Shown: piece after piece, positions 24,389 through 33,402 of the stretch
Numbering within the stretch: position 1 is the first letter of the stretch
Layout: the number at the start of each line of letters is the position of its first letter
Assembly (NCBI GenBank): GCA_009838765.1
Contig: VXQX01000081.1
Span: forward strand, 94,881 to 158,880
Length of the DNA stretch: 64,000 nucleotides
DNA from: Gemmatimonadales bacterium
GTDB lineage: Bacteria; Gemmatimonadota; Gemmatimonadetes; Palauibacterales; Palauibacteraceae
Reading direction: 5' to 3'
Translations under genes and position numbers: made by a program
Notes under the pieces: model-generated
Told to the model about the DNA's origin: nothing
Seen by the model: only the letters and a program-made list of their open reading frames with translations
The model's database searches: none

Positions 24389-26455
24389 ATGATGAAGAAC
24401 CACTGGAGCTGGCGGCCGAGCAGCGCCCTTCTTCTCCCCCTTCTCTGCGGAGCCATCGCGGGGGCCCCCGTTGCGGCGCAGGGCCCCGGCGTGGAGGGAG
24501 CCGCGTGGACCTATCTCGGGGGCGACGCCTGGCACACCCGCTACACGCCGGCGACGCAGATCGACGCCTCCAATTTCGAGAGCCTCGAGGTCGCGTGGCG
24601 CTGGGACGCTTCGAGCTTCGGGCCGAGCACGGCGCGGGCCACGCCGTCCTACGTCGATGGAAAGATGATCACGGTCACGGGCGAAAACCGGCATGTCATC
24701 GCCCTCGATCCTTCCACGGGAAGGCTCCTGTGGAGCTTCGCCGAACCCATGACCTGGCGGCACGAATACTCGATGCGAAAGGCGTACGGCAAGGGCATTG
24801 CCTACGCCGAAGTCGATGGGCGCGGGGTCGTCTACATTCTCAGTCCCGGGTTCTTCCTCTACGCGCTCGACGCCGACACCGGACAGCCGCTCGACAACTG
24901 GGGCGAGGCCGTGCCGCTCCCGGGATTCCCGTCCTCCGGGACGGTGGACCTGGTGGCGGACCTCATCGAGGGCTGGGGACCGTGGGAAGACCTGAACCAG
25001 GAGTACGACCCGGATCAGGGGATGCCGCTCGAGATCGGATACATCACGTCGTCTTCCCCTCCCATCGTCGTGAACGACGTGGTCGTCGTCGGCAACTCCG
25101 CGGAGCAGGGCTACAACCAGACGCGGAAGGAGATGGTCCCGGGCGATATTCTGGCCTATGATGCCCGCACCGGGGACTTCAAGTGGAAGTTCCACGTCAT
25201 CCCGCGGCCGGGAGAGTTCGGACACGAGACGTGGGAGAACGACGCATGGCAGTGGACCGGTGACGTCTCCCCGTGGGCGCCGCTCTCGGCGGACCCGGAA
25301 CTCGGACTCGTCTACCTCGTCACGAACGGCGCCACGATCGACTACTACGGCGGCTTCCACCCGGGCGACAACCTCTTCAGCACGAGCATCGTCGCGCTCG
25401 ACGTGGAGACGGGAGAGCGCCGCTGGCATTTCCAGTTCGTGCACCACGACATCTGGAACTACGACACGCCGACCGCTCCCATCCTGATGGACGTCGTCGT
25501 GGACGGACGGCCGATCAAGGGCGTCTTCCAGGCGACGAAGCAGTCGTGGCTCTACGCGCTCGACCGCGAGACGGGCGAGCCGATCTGGCCGATCGAGGAG
25601 CGGCCGGTGCCGCCGTCGAAGGTGCCGGGCGAGAAGCTCTCCGAGACCCAGCCGCACCCGACGTGGCCCCTGCCCTACGACCTGCAGGGCCGCACGGAGC
25701 AGGACCTCATCGACTACACGCCGGAGCTGCGCGAGATGGCGCTCGAGTACGCGCGCGAGAACGATCTCTTCGTGCCGCTCTTCAACCCGCCGACACACGT
25801 CGGGAACCCGGAAGGCGAGGGCCCGGCGCTCTTCTGCCCCGGCGGGGGCGGGGGCGCGAACATCACGGGTCCGCCCGCCGCCGACCCGGTGAATGGGGTC
25901 GTCTTCGTCACATCGACGAGCGGGTGCTCGCCGGTGATGGTGGCGCCGGGCATTGAATCCGAACTCGACGGACCGGAGCAGACGGGCGTCACGCACTCCG
26001 AATTCTCCCGCGCGATCGGCGTCGTGACGGAGAGCACGGCGGACCAGGCGACGGTCGAGGGGCTGCGGATCTGGAAGGGGCCGGTGGGACGGATCACGGC
26101 GATCGACGTGAACACGGGCGAACACCTGTGGATGATCCCGCACGGCGACGCGCCGGAGCGGCAGCAGGCGGTGATCCGCGACCATCCGATGCTGCAGGGG
26201 GTGGACGTGAATCCGAACCAGGGCCGGCGCGGCCATTCCGCCATGGTTGCAACTCCGACGCTCCTTCTTGCGTCTGGACAGACGAGCGATGGGACGCCGC
26301 ACCTGTTCGCGATCGACAAGCGGACCGGCGAGCGCGTGGGCCAGGTGGAGTTGCCCGGCAACACGCGCTACGGAATGTCGAGCTGGGTCCACGAGGGCAA
26401 GCAGTATGTGATCATTCAGCTAACCGACGGACTTGCGGCGATGGCCCTGCCCTGA
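24389..26455 (+). CDS. PQQ-dependent (quinoprotein) dehydrogenase, soluble periplasmic
   Basis: 688 residues, with tandem ATGs at 24389 and 24392. The signal peptide ends near APVAAQ. The rest is an eight-bladed propeller of the quinoprotein glucose/alcohol dehydrogenase family: repeated blade phrases IALDPSTGRLLWSF, AYDARTGDFKWKF, ALDVETGERRWHF and ALDRETGEPIW. It lacks the N-terminal membrane spans of Gcd and has no fused cytochrome. These enzymes oxidise alcohols or sugars in the periplasm and pass electrons to quinone or cytochrome c. The substrate is unknown. The divergent neighbour encodes a cytochrome c protein. Confidence 0.88.
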   Translation: MMKNHWSWRPSSALLLPLLCGAIAGAPVAAQGPGVEGAAWTYLGGDAWHTRYTPATQIDASNFESLEVAWRWDASSFGPSTARATPSYVDGKMITVTGENRHVIALDPSTGRLLWSFAEPMTWRHEYSMRKAYGKGIAYAEVDGRGVVYILSPGFFLYALDADTGQPLDNWGEAVPLPGFPSSGTVDLVADLIEGWGPWEDLNQEYDPDQGMPLEIGYITSSSPPIVVNDVVVVGNSAEQGYNQTRKEMVPGDILAYDARTGDFKWKFHVIPRPGEFGHETWENDAWQWTGDVSPWAPLSADPELGLVYLVTNGATIDYYGGFHPGDNLFSTSIVALDVETGERRWHFQFVHHDIWNYDTPTAPILMDVVVDGRPIKGVFQATKQSWLYALDRETGEPIWPIEERPVPPSKVPGEKLSETQPHPTWPLPYDLQGRTEQDLIDYTPELREMALEYARENDLFVPLFNPPTHVGNPEGEGPALFCPGGGGGANITGPPAADPVNGVVFVTSTSGCSPVMVAPGIESELDGPEQTGVTHSEFSRAIGVVTESTADQATVEGLRIWKGPVGRITAIDVNTGEHLWMIPHGDAPERQQAVIRDHPMLQGVDVNPNQGRRGHSAMVATPTLLLASGQTSDGTPHLFAIDKRTGERVGQVELPGNTRYGMSSWVHEGKQYVIIQLTDGLAAMALP

Positions 26456-26528
26456 CGGCCGCACCGGCCCCGTGGGGGGCGCTTGACCTTCAAGACAACG
26501 GACGAACGGAAGAAGGAAGAGAGAGAAT

Positions 26529-27200
26529 ATGCTGCGTGAACATCTGAATTTCGGACGCGGGGGCGTCTGCGTCGCGGTGGTGTTGTCCATCCTCGTCGCC
26601 GGGGCATGTATCGAGAGCGAGGACACGATGGAGCCCACGCCCGCGAACGAAGCACCGGTCGCGGTCGGTGTCGTGCCGCCCGTTACCGTGGCGGCCGGCG
26701 ACCACGTGATGGTGGACGTGTCCGGCTTCTTCCAGGATCCGGACGGCGACCCGCTCCTGTACGGCGCGGGAACCTCGAACGCGCTCGTGGCCGGCGTCTC
26801 CGTCTCGGGCAGCATGATGACCGTGGTCGGGGTCGGGACCGGCCAGGCGGGCGGCGTGCTCTTCGCCCGCGATCAGGCCGGCGGTGAAGCCGCGCAGAAC
26901 TTCCTGATCACGGTGCCGAACCAGCCGCCGGTCGTGGCCCAGGCGCTCCCGGCGCTGAGCCTGACCACCGGGCAGGTACACCAGCTGAACCTGTCGCAGT
27001 ACTTCAGCGATCCGGAGGGCGACGACCTGACGTTCAGCGTCACGACCGGGAACACGCTTGTCGCGGTGGGCGCGGTATCGGGCGGCACGCTCACGGTGGT
27101 CGGCGTGACGGTGGGGAGTACGACGATCACCGTCACGGCGCGGGACGCGGACGGCGGCGAGGTCCAGCAGGAAACGCCGGTGGTCGTGACCAGCCGGTAG
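26529..27200 (+). CDS. Putative lipoprotein with two cadherin/Ig-like repeats
   Basis: 223 residues. The signal peptide ends in LVAGAC, a lipobox. Two tandem repeats follow, at about residues 38-125 and 135-222. Each contains FQDPDGDPLLYGAG or YFSDPEGDDLTFSV, the calcium-binding-like D-P-(D/E)-G-D pattern of Ig/cadherin-like domains. GAGAGAATATG at the start includes a ribosome-binding site. It lies 73 bases after the PQQ dehydrogenase on the same strand. The likely role is surface adhesion or structure. Confidence 0.65.
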   Translation: MLREHLNFGRGGVCVAVVLSILVAGACIESEDTMEPTPANEAPVAVGVVPPVTVAAGDHVMVDVSGFFQDPDGDPLLYGAGTSNALVAGVSVSGSMMTVVGVGTGQAGGVLFARDQAGGEAAQNFLITVPNQPPVVAQALPALSLTTGQVHQLNLSQYFSDPEGDDLTFSVTTGNTLVAVGAVSGGTLTVVGVTVGSTTITVTARDADGGEVQQETPVVVTSR

Positions 27201-27316
27201 AGTCGGCGGGGGCAATGTGACCCGCCCCGGGATTGCTTCGTGTTAGAAGTAGCACACGAAAAACCCGGTTGGCGCGAGCGACGGACGTTCCGCTCAGGCG
27301 TCTTGAAGGAGGCAAC

Positions 27317-28063
27317 GTGAAGTACCGATTCAGACAGTCCTCGATGGCGGCCGTCCTCGCCGTCATCGGGGGAGCCGGGGCGGCCGAGGCCCTCGCGGCG
27401 CAGGACTTTCTCTTCGGGCGTCCTTCCGTCACGCTCGGCGCTCGAATCGGGTACGCGATACCCCGCGCGGACAGCGAGATCTTCGATTTCACGCGCAGGG
27501 AACTGACGGTCGAGAAGGAGGATTTCAACGCGGTGGCGCTCGCCGCCGACTTCGGCTTCCGGCTCTCCGACCGCATCGATCTTGCGGTGGGGCTCGGGTA
27601 TGAGGCCAGCGAGATCGACTCCGAGTCCCGGGAGTTCATCGGCACGGACGACCTGCCGATCCTGCAGACGACGGACTTCAGCCGCATACCGTTCACCGTC
27701 GGCCTGAAGGCCTATCTCACGGAGCGCGGACGGCGGATCAGCGATCTCGCCTGGATTCCGGGCAAGTTCGCTCCCTTCGTCGGAGGCGGCGTCGGGTTCA
27801 TGTGGTATCAGTTCGAGCAGGAGGGCGAATTCGTCGACTACGAAACGCTGGACATCTTCTACGACTATTTCTCGTCCAGCGACGGATCGGCGCTCGCCTA
27901 CGTGACGGCCGGATTGGACTACTCGCTCGGGCTACGGTGGATTCTCACCGCCGAAGCCCGTTATTCTTGGGCCAGCGCGGCCATGGGCGAGGGCTTCGTC
28001 GGGTTCGACAGGATCGACCTGAACGGGCTTCGCGCCGCGTTCGGCTTTTCGGTACGGCTGTAA
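27317..28063 (+). CDS. Outer-membrane beta-barrel protein (OmpA/OprF-like barrel)
   Basis: 248 residues from the GTG at 27317, preceded by AAGGAGG. The signal peptide ends near ALAAQD. Alternating hydrophobic strands follow (VTLGARIGYAIP, AADFGFRLSDRIDLAVGLGYE, APFVGGGVGFMWYQFEQ, YVTAGLDYSLGLRW), and the protein ends in FGFSVRL with a terminal hydrophobic residue, as expected for a barrel. No OmpA peptidoglycan-binding domain is present. It lies 18 bases upstream of the next secreted protein gene. Confidence 0.72.
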   Translation: MKYRFRQSSMAAVLAVIGGAGAAEALAAQDFLFGRPSVTLGARIGYAIPRADSEIFDFTRRELTVEKEDFNAVALAADFGFRLSDRIDLAVGLGYEASEIDSESREFIGTDDLPILQTTDFSRIPFTVGLKAYLTERGRRISDLAWIPGKFAPFVGGGVGFMWYQFEQEGEFVDYETLDIFYDYFSSSDGSALAYVTAGLDYSLGLRWILTAEARYSWASAAMGEGFVGFDRIDLNGLRAAFGFSVRL

Positions 28064-28081
28064 ACCTCGAGGTATGGTCAC

Positions 28082-29248
28082 ATGACGAAACAGCGCACTG
28101 CTGGAATCGGCTCCGCTCTCTTCCTGGCGGCCGGCACGATGCTTGCGACCGGGCCGCTGTCGACCGCGGCGGCGCAGGAGATGGACGAACGCTGGCTCGC
28201 CTGGATGGGTTGCTGGCAGCCCGTTCGGACTTCGACGACCGCCGACGCGCCGGAATCGCTGCTCTGCTTCCGGCCCAGCGCCGAAGAGGCCGGCGTCGAG
28301 GTGATCACGGTCGAAGACGGCGAGATCGCGGCCCGGGAAACCGTGCGGGCGGACGGACAGCCCCACGAGGCGACCCTGGACGGCTGCAGCGGATCGCGCC
28401 GCGCGGTGTTCGCTTCCCGTCCCGGCCGGGTGTTCATGGATGTGGACCAGGTCTGCGAGGGCGGCGTCGACCGATCCTCGAGCGGGATGTTCGCGATGAT
28501 CTCGTCCGAGGCCTGGATCGACACGCGCGTCGTCACCGTCGGCGACGAGAAGATGACGTGGGTGACGCGATACCGGCTGGCCACGCAGAGTCAGGCCGAG
28601 GCCATCGGGCTGGGCGAGATCGCGGCCGACCGGAGCCTGGCTGTCCGCTCGTTGCGGATGGCGGCAGCCGGAGGGTATTCGGTTGACGACATCATCGAGG
28701 CGCAGGCGCATGTGGATCCCGCGGCGGTGGAGGCCTGGATCGTCGAACACGAGATGCCTCTCGCGGTCGACGCCGACCGGCTCGTCCAACTCGCCGACGC
28801 CGGGGTGTCCGAAGGGGTCATCGACATGATGATCGCTCGGAGCTATCCCCGGCGCTTCGCGGTGTCCACGGGCGGCGACGGCGGCGCGGGGCCGTGGCGC
28901 GGCGTCGGCGGATACTACGATCCGTTCTACGGCGGCTGGGGCTATCCCTACTACGGCCGCTTCGGCTACCGCTACGGTTACGGGTACTCGCCCTTCGGCT
29001 GGGGCTCTCCGTACGGGTACGGGTACGGGTACGGCTATGGGTACGGACCGACGATCATCCGCACGGAACCCAGGAACAGCGGCGGCCGGGTGATCAGCGG
29101 ACGCGGCTACAGCAGCGGAAGCTCCAGAATCGGCACGCGGTCGACCGGTTCCTCGCGAGGCACCGCGTCGGTCGGTTCGTCTTCCTCGGGCTCGGGAGGG
29201 CGGTCGACGGGACGGACCGCGCGGCGGCGCGGCGGCGGAGACCTTTGA
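28082..29248 (+). CDS. Secreted protein with a Gly/Tyr-rich C-terminal region
   Basis: 388 residues; the signal peptide ends at STAAAQE. The N-terminal ~200 residues form a soluble domain beginning MDERWLAWMGCWQP, with Cys residues at CW, CF, CS and VC. A helical segment follows (VDDIIEAQAHVDPAAVEAWI). From about residue 275 the chain is Gly/Tyr-rich (YYDPFYGGWGYPYYGRFGY, then a GYGYGYG run encoded by GGGTAC repeats) and ends in a Ser/Gly/Arg-rich tail. The tail suggests a surface-exposed or self-associating region. No known function was recognised. A strong hairpin follows the gene. Confidence 0.6.
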   Translation: MTKQRTAGIGSALFLAAGTMLATGPLSTAAAQEMDERWLAWMGCWQPVRTSTTADAPESLLCFRPSAEEAGVEVITVEDGEIAARETVRADGQPHEATLDGCSGSRRAVFASRPGRVFMDVDQVCEGGVDRSSSGMFAMISSEAWIDTRVVTVGDEKMTWVTRYRLATQSQAEAIGLGEIAADRSLAVRSLRMAAAGGYSVDDIIEAQAHVDPAAVEAWIVEHEMPLAVDADRLVQLADAGVSEGVIDMMIARSYPRRFAVSTGGDGGAGPWRGVGGYYDPFYGGWGYPYYGRFGYRYGYGYSPFGWGSPYGYGYGYGYGYGPTIIRTEPRNSGGRVISGRGYSSGSSRIGTRSTGSSRGTASVGSSSSGSGGRSTGRTARRRGGGDL

Positions 29249-29283
29249 GCCCCGCGGTCCAACCCAGCTGACAGCTCCTTCGA

Positions 29284-29307
29284 GAGGGCCCGGTCTTCCG
29301 GGCCCTC
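29284..29307 (+). terminator. Rho-independent-type terminator hairpin
   Basis: GAGGGCCCGG (29284-29293), loop TCTT, then the exact complement CCGGGCCCTC (29298-29307). A 10-bp perfect GC stem with a four-base loop lies 36 bases after the stop of the Gly/Tyr-rich protein. The following tract is only weakly T-rich (GCGCGTTTCACG), so the terminator call rests mainly on the stem and position. Confidence 0.75.
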
Positions 29308-29391
29308 GCGCGTTTCACGTCTCGCGCCCGAAGGTCCGAAACCGCAGATTGGCGATGCGGCCAATTCCGATGCCGGCACCGAGGAGGAACG

Positions 29392-30480
29392 ATGAACGTG
29401 GACCGACCTGCCGCGCGCCCCTTCACCTACGCCGCGATCGGCGTCCTCGGACTCGCTGCGGTCGCCGCGATCCTCGTTCAGCCGGACGCCGCACGCACGC
29501 AGACCACGTCCGGCAACTGGGAGCCCCCGCTCACCGCGCACGGCCATCCCGACCTGCAGGGGAACTGGACCAACCAGACGCTGACCCCCTTCGAACGTCC
29601 GGAAGGCCGGAAGCCCGTGTTGAGCCCGGACGAAGTCGCCGCCCTGGAGGGCGGCCAGGCGCAGACCGTCGCCGAACGGACGGCGCCCGTAGACCCGGAT
29701 CGGCCGCTGCCGCCGGGCGGTGAGCACCGGGTCTGCATCGACGGGGCCACAACCTGCTACGACGAGTTCTACCGCGAGCCGGGCGAACGCGTGGCCGTCG
29801 TGAACGGCGAGCCGCGCAGCTCCCTCGTCACCGACCCGCCGGATGGACGGATTCCGGACCTTACGCCGGAAGCCCGGCGACGACTGGCGGAGGCGGCCGC
29901 GTTCCGCGGCCGATTCGGCCAGTACGACCATCCCGAACTGCGGCCGCTCGCGGAACGGTGCATCGTCTCGTTCGGATCGAGCGCCGGGCCGCCGATGCTC
30001 CCCAACTACTGGTACAACAACAGCTACACGATCGCGCAGAACGAGGACTTCATCGTGATCATGGCCGAGATGGTGCACGACGCCCGAATCATCCCCATCC
30101 ACGACCTGCGGGAGCAGCTCGAAAGCCGGCCCGAGCCGGAGCACGTCACGCCGTGGTTCGGAAGTTCGGTCGGTTGGTGGGAGGACGGAACGCTCGTCGT
30201 CGAGACGACGAATCTGAACCCGGAACACGCGTTTCGGGGGGTACCGCCGTCGAAGGATCGGAGGGTCGTCGAGCGCTTCACGCGCGTGGACGAGGAGACA
30301 ATCCTCTACGAGTTCACGATCGACGATCCCGCGGTGTACACGCGTCCGTGGGGCGGACAGGTTCCCTTCAAACGCTTCGACCATCTGCTGTATGAGTACG
30401 CGTGCCACGAGGGCAACTACGCGATGTTCAACGTCCTGAGCGGCGCACGCTACCAGGAGCGGATGGGGGGGAATCCGTAG
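29392..30480 (+). CDS. Secreted PDLQGNW-type protein of unknown function
   Basis: 362 residues with an N-terminal membrane anchor or signal (YAAIGVLGLAAVAAILVQP). The mature region opens with HGHPDLQGNWTNQTLTPFER, a block I associate with a family common in Acidobacteria- and Gemmatimonadota-like genomes but without known biochemistry. The later region, WWEDGTLVVETTNLNP then RFTRVDEETILYEFTIDDP, is beta-rich and typical of the same proteins. The ATG is preceded by GAGGAACG. The 3' end overlaps the proposed start of the dehydrogenase gene. Confidence 0.6.
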   Translation: MNVDRPAARPFTYAAIGVLGLAAVAAILVQPDAARTQTTSGNWEPPLTAHGHPDLQGNWTNQTLTPFERPEGRKPVLSPDEVAALEGGQAQTVAERTAPVDPDRPLPPGGEHRVCIDGATTCYDEFYREPGERVAVVNGEPRSSLVTDPPDGRIPDLTPEARRRLAEAAAFRGRFGQYDHPELRPLAERCIVSFGSSAGPPMLPNYWYNNSYTIAQNEDFIVIMAEMVHDARIIPIHDLREQLESRPEPEHVTPWFGSSVGWWEDGTLVVETTNLNPEHAFRGVPPSKDRRVVERFTRVDEETILYEFTIDDPAVYTRPWGGQVPFKRFDHLLYEYACHEGNYAMFNVLSGARYQERMGGNP

Positions 30481-31631
30481 CCCGCGCGCCGGGTCGCCTG
30501 TGTGGGCTGCTCGCCGCGCTGGCCGTCGCGGGTTGCGCCGCCGATCGTCCGCCGGAGAGCGCGGCCGAAGCGGAGCGCGTCCCGGCCGGGCTGCTCGGCC
30601 TGCGTCCGGGCCCTTCGCCCGATCGATCCTCGCCTGACTGGGAGCCGCCCGTGAAAGTCGTCGTCGCCGATCTGTGGCCCGGCCGCACGGCCGAACTCGC
30701 GGAGGTCGCCCCGGGCGTGGACCTCGTCGTCGTCTCAGACGGGCAGGCCGCGGCGGCCGAAGCGCACGACGCCGACGCGGTCCTCGGCGTGCTGAACGCG
30801 GACATCCTCGCCGCCGGCGACCGGCTCCGCTGGGTGCAGGTCGCCTCCGCGGGCGTCGAACGCTACCTCGCGTTGCCCGGGGTCTCCGACGCCGAGGACC
30901 TCGTCATCACGAACGCCCAGCGAATCTTCGCCCCCGGCGGCGCGGAGCACGCGCTCGGCATGGCGCTCATGCTGGCGCGACGTTTTCACACGGCGCTCGA
31001 CCTGCAGCGGGAGCGGCGCTGGGACATCCGGCCGCTGACCGGGCCCTCCCCCTACCGCGGGGAAGGGAGCGAACTGCTCGAACTCCGCGGTCGCACGATG
31101 CTCGTCATCGGCCTCGGCGGGATCGGGACGGAAACCGCCCGCATCGCGCATGGGATCGGCATGCGGGTCATCGCCACGCGGAACAGCAGTCGGGAGGGGC
31201 CCGATTTCGTGGAGCGCGTCGGGCTCGCGTCCGAGCTCCTTGACCTCGTTCCCGAGGCGGACGTCATCGTGAACGCCCTGCCTCTGACGCCGGAAACGGA
31301 CGGCCTCATCGACGACGCCTTCTTCGAAGCGACGCGGCCCACCGCGCTCTACATCACGCTGGGACGCGGACGGACAACGAACACGGGAGCGCTCGTTCGC
31401 GCGCTGAGGGAGGGCCGGATCGCGGCCGCAGGTCTGGACGTGGTGGATCCCGAGCCGCTCCCGCCGGACCACGTCCTCTGGTCGATGCCGAACGTGATCA
31501 TCACGCCGCACCTGGGCGGCGACTCCGATGAACACATGGAGCGGATGTGGACCCTGTTCCGCGAGAACCTGCGCCGCTTCACGGTTGGCGAGCCGCTCCT
31601 CGCCGTCGTTAACCGGGAGCGCGGCTACTAG
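30402..31631 (+). CDS. NAD-dependent D-2-hydroxyacid dehydrogenase with a lipoprotein-type signal
   Basis: 409 residues if started at the GTG at 30402, which lies inside the preceding gene. No other standard start occurs before a lipobox at residues 41-45 (LAALAVAGC); a CTG at 30498 is possible, so the start is unresolved. The dehydrogenase core is complete: NAD motif VIGLGGIGTETA, catalytic Arg in LGRGRTTNTG, Glu in VDPEPLPPDH and His in ITPHLGGDSDE. The family reduces 2-oxo acids to D-2-hydroxy acids in the cytoplasm. A secretion signal on an NAD enzyme is odd and may mean another role or a mispredicted start. Confidence 0.78.
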   Translation: MPRGQLRDVQRPERRTLPGADGGESVARAPGRLCGLLAALAVAGCAADRPPESAAEAERVPAGLLGLRPGPSPDRSSPDWEPPVKVVVADLWPGRTAELAEVAPGVDLVVVSDGQAAAAEAHDADAVLGVLNADILAAGDRLRWVQVASAGVERYLALPGVSDAEDLVITNAQRIFAPGGAEHALGMALMLARRFHTALDLQRERRWDIRPLTGPSPYRGEGSELLELRGRTMLVIGLGGIGTETARIAHGIGMRVIATRNSSREGPDFVERVGLASELLDLVPEADVIVNALPLTPETDGLIDDAFFEATRPTALYITLGRGRTTNTGALVRALREGRIAAAGLDVVDPEPLPPDHVLWSMPNVIITPHLGGDSDEHMERMWTLFRENLRRFTVGEPLLAVVNRERGY

Positions 31632-31646
31632 CCGGCGGCCTCTCCC

Positions 31647-31670
31647 GAAGCCGGGCCCCGGGGCGGCTTC
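31647..31670. terminator. Bidirectional hairpin between convergent genes
   Basis: GAAGCCG (31647-31653) pairs with CGGCTTC (31664-31670) around a G/C-rich 10-base interior. It sits in the 42-base gap between the stops of the dehydrogenase (ending 31631) and the DUF4198 gene (stop at 31674), where a shared terminator is expected. Confidence 0.6.
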
Positions 31671-31673
31671 CTG

Positions 31674-32546
31674 CTAGCCGCCCCGGACCTGGAACGTGAG
31701 GGTGGCCCAGTTCGACTCGTAGTCGAGGTCCGGCTCCGAGGGCGTCTCCACCATGTGGATCGTCCGAATGTACCATCTGCCCCCGCCGACGAGCGGGATC
31801 GTCGCGACGCCGTCCTCGTTCGTGCGAACCTCGACCGCCTCGTTGTGGGCACCGGACTCGTCGTGCGAATGGGGGTTGAATTCGTAGTTCGCGTAGAGGA
31901 GCGCGTTCTCGACCGGCTCGCCCGCGCGGAGGAAGCGCACCTGGAGGTCGTCACCCACGACGAGGTCGTACGGGTTCTGCAGCGGGATGAGCTCCACCGG
32001 ATAGCCGAGTTCCTCCGCCCATTCGCCGCTTCGGTCGTCTCCCACCTGGATGATCGCCTTGACGTGTTTGCTATAGCGCTCGACCGCGTCGTCGTCCGCC
32101 TTGCCGGCCGCCTCGCGCTGCGCGATCTCGTCGACCAGGCCCTCGTGAACCAGGTATTCGTAGAAAGCCGTCGCATCGAGTGGGATCACGCGGGCCGCCG
32201 TCGACACGCCGATGGTGTAGGTTCCGGTCGAACCCGTCTCGAAGGTCAGCAGCGCCGTGTCGACGCTGTCCGCGTGCCAGTGGAACATCGCCGTGTCACG
32301 CCACGCCTCCGCCCGCGGATGCGCGACCCCATCCGGCCCCACGATGCTCACATCAAGCATGCGGTCACGCGTAATGTGGTTCTCGCTCTCGTCGAAGTCC
32401 CCGTTGAAGAGCGCCACGACGTTCGTCGAATGCGGCTCCAGGAAGAAACTGTCGAGCTTCAGGAACATCGTGTGCGCCCGCGCCGTCGCGACGATGGCGA
32501 CGGTAAGGGCGGCGGTCGTCAGCAGGACACGGCGTCCGATCTTCAT
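31674..32546 (-). CDS. DUF4198 secreted protein
   Basis: 290 residues with a signal peptide ending at ATARAH. The mature protein begins HTMFLKLDSFFLEPH, the typical start of DUF4198 proteins, in which the N-terminal His is exposed after cleavage and may bind metal. Other family-like parts are NGDFDESENH, LQVRFLRAGEPVENALLYANYE and VEVRTNEDGVATIPL, which ends in GRWYIRTIHM. Some family members lie next to nickel or cobalt transport genes, but there is no such transporter here. Metal binding is therefore a guess. Confidence 0.75.
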   Translation of the reverse strand: MKIGRRVLLTTAALTVAIVATARAHTMFLKLDSFFLEPHSTNVVALFNGDFDESENHITRDRMLDVSIVGPDGVAHPRAEAWRDTAMFHWHADSVDTALLTFETGSTGTYTIGVSTAARVIPLDATAFYEYLVHEGLVDEIAQREAAGKADDDAVERYSKHVKAIIQVGDDRSGEWAEELGYPVELIPLQNPYDLVVGDDLQVRFLRAGEPVENALLYANYEFNPHSHDESGAHNEAVEVRTNEDGVATIPLVGGGRWYIRTIHMVETPSEPDLDYESNWATLTFQVRGG

Positions 32547-32733
32547 CAGGGATCCTCCGGAGTCTCCGGCTCATGGCGTTCGGTAGCACGTCGCCGGGAA
32601 ACATGCGCCGACCCAGACCGGTTCGGCCATAGTCGACGATCGGCCCGGCGTTGTCACCATGGCGAGAAAAGCCGATCATGGCTTCGTCGCCGGCAGCGGC
32701 CATTCAGCGACCACTTCGAACAGGGAGTAGAGA
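32547..32733. promoter_or_regulatory. Divergent gap between DUF4198 and peroxiredoxin genes
   Basis: 187 bases with no open gene. It should contain promoters for both directions, but I see no consensus pair or strong dyad. CAGGGAG at 32721-32727, just before the TTG at 32734, serves as ribosome-binding site for the peroxiredoxin. Confidence 0.3.
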
Positions 32734-33399
32734 TTGACGCTTCGCATCAACGACACGGCGCCGGATTTCACGGCGGATACGACGCAGGGCAGAATCCGCT
32801 TCCACGACTGGATCGGGGACGGGTGGGCCCTCCTCTTCTCCCATCCGAAGGACTTCACGCCCGTATGCACGACGGAACTGGGGGCGGTGGCCGCGCTGCA
32901 GGAGGCATTCGCGGCGCGCAACTGCAAGATCATCGGGATCAGCGTCGACGGGGTGAGCGACCACGAGGCCTGGTCGAAGGACATCGAGGCCTCGCAGGGG
33001 CACGCCGTCGGCTACCCGCTGATCGGCGACCCGAAGCTTGAGATCGTCAAGGCGTACGACATGCTCCCGGCCGACGCAGGGGACACTTCAGAGGGCCGGA
33101 CGCCGATGGACAACGCCACGGCGCGCTCGGTGTTCGTCATCGGCCCGGACAAAAAGATCAAGGCCACCCTCACCTATCCGATGAGCACGGGCAGAAACTT
33201 CGCCGAGATCCTCCGGCTCCTGGATTCGTGCCAGCTCACCGCCGAGAAGCAGCTCGCCACACCGGCCAACTGGGAGCAGGGCGACGACGTGATCATCGCG
33301 CCGGCGGTCTCGGACGACGAGGCGCGGAGGCGGTTCCCGGAGGGCTGGGAGCAGCCCCTTCCCTACATTCGGATCGTTCCGCAGCCGCAGGACAGCTAG
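32734..33399 (+). CDS. 1-Cys peroxiredoxin (Prx6/AhpC-TSA family)
   Basis: 221 residues from a TTG; no ATG lies nearby and the family N-terminus (LRINDTAPDFTADTTQG) starts here. The peroxidatic Cys is in DFTPVCTTEL (near residue 46) with the conserved P-x-x-x-T-x-x-C pattern. A long C-terminal domain (PANWEQGDDVIIAP, then GWEQPLPYIRIVPQP) identifies the Prx6 subgroup, which lacks a resolving Cys. It reduces peroxides in the cytoplasm. Four bases separate it from the following amidohydrolase gene. Confidence 0.93.
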   Translation: MTLRINDTAPDFTADTTQGRIRFHDWIGDGWALLFSHPKDFTPVCTTELGAVAALQEAFAARNCKIIGISVDGVSDHEAWSKDIEASQGHAVGYPLIGDPKLEIVKAYDMLPADAGDTSEGRTPMDNATARSVFVIGPDKKIKATLTYPMSTGRNFAEILRLLDSCQLTAEKQLATPANWEQGDDVIIAPAVSDDEARRRFPEGWEQPLPYIRIVPQPQDS

Positions 33400-33402
33400 C
33401 CT

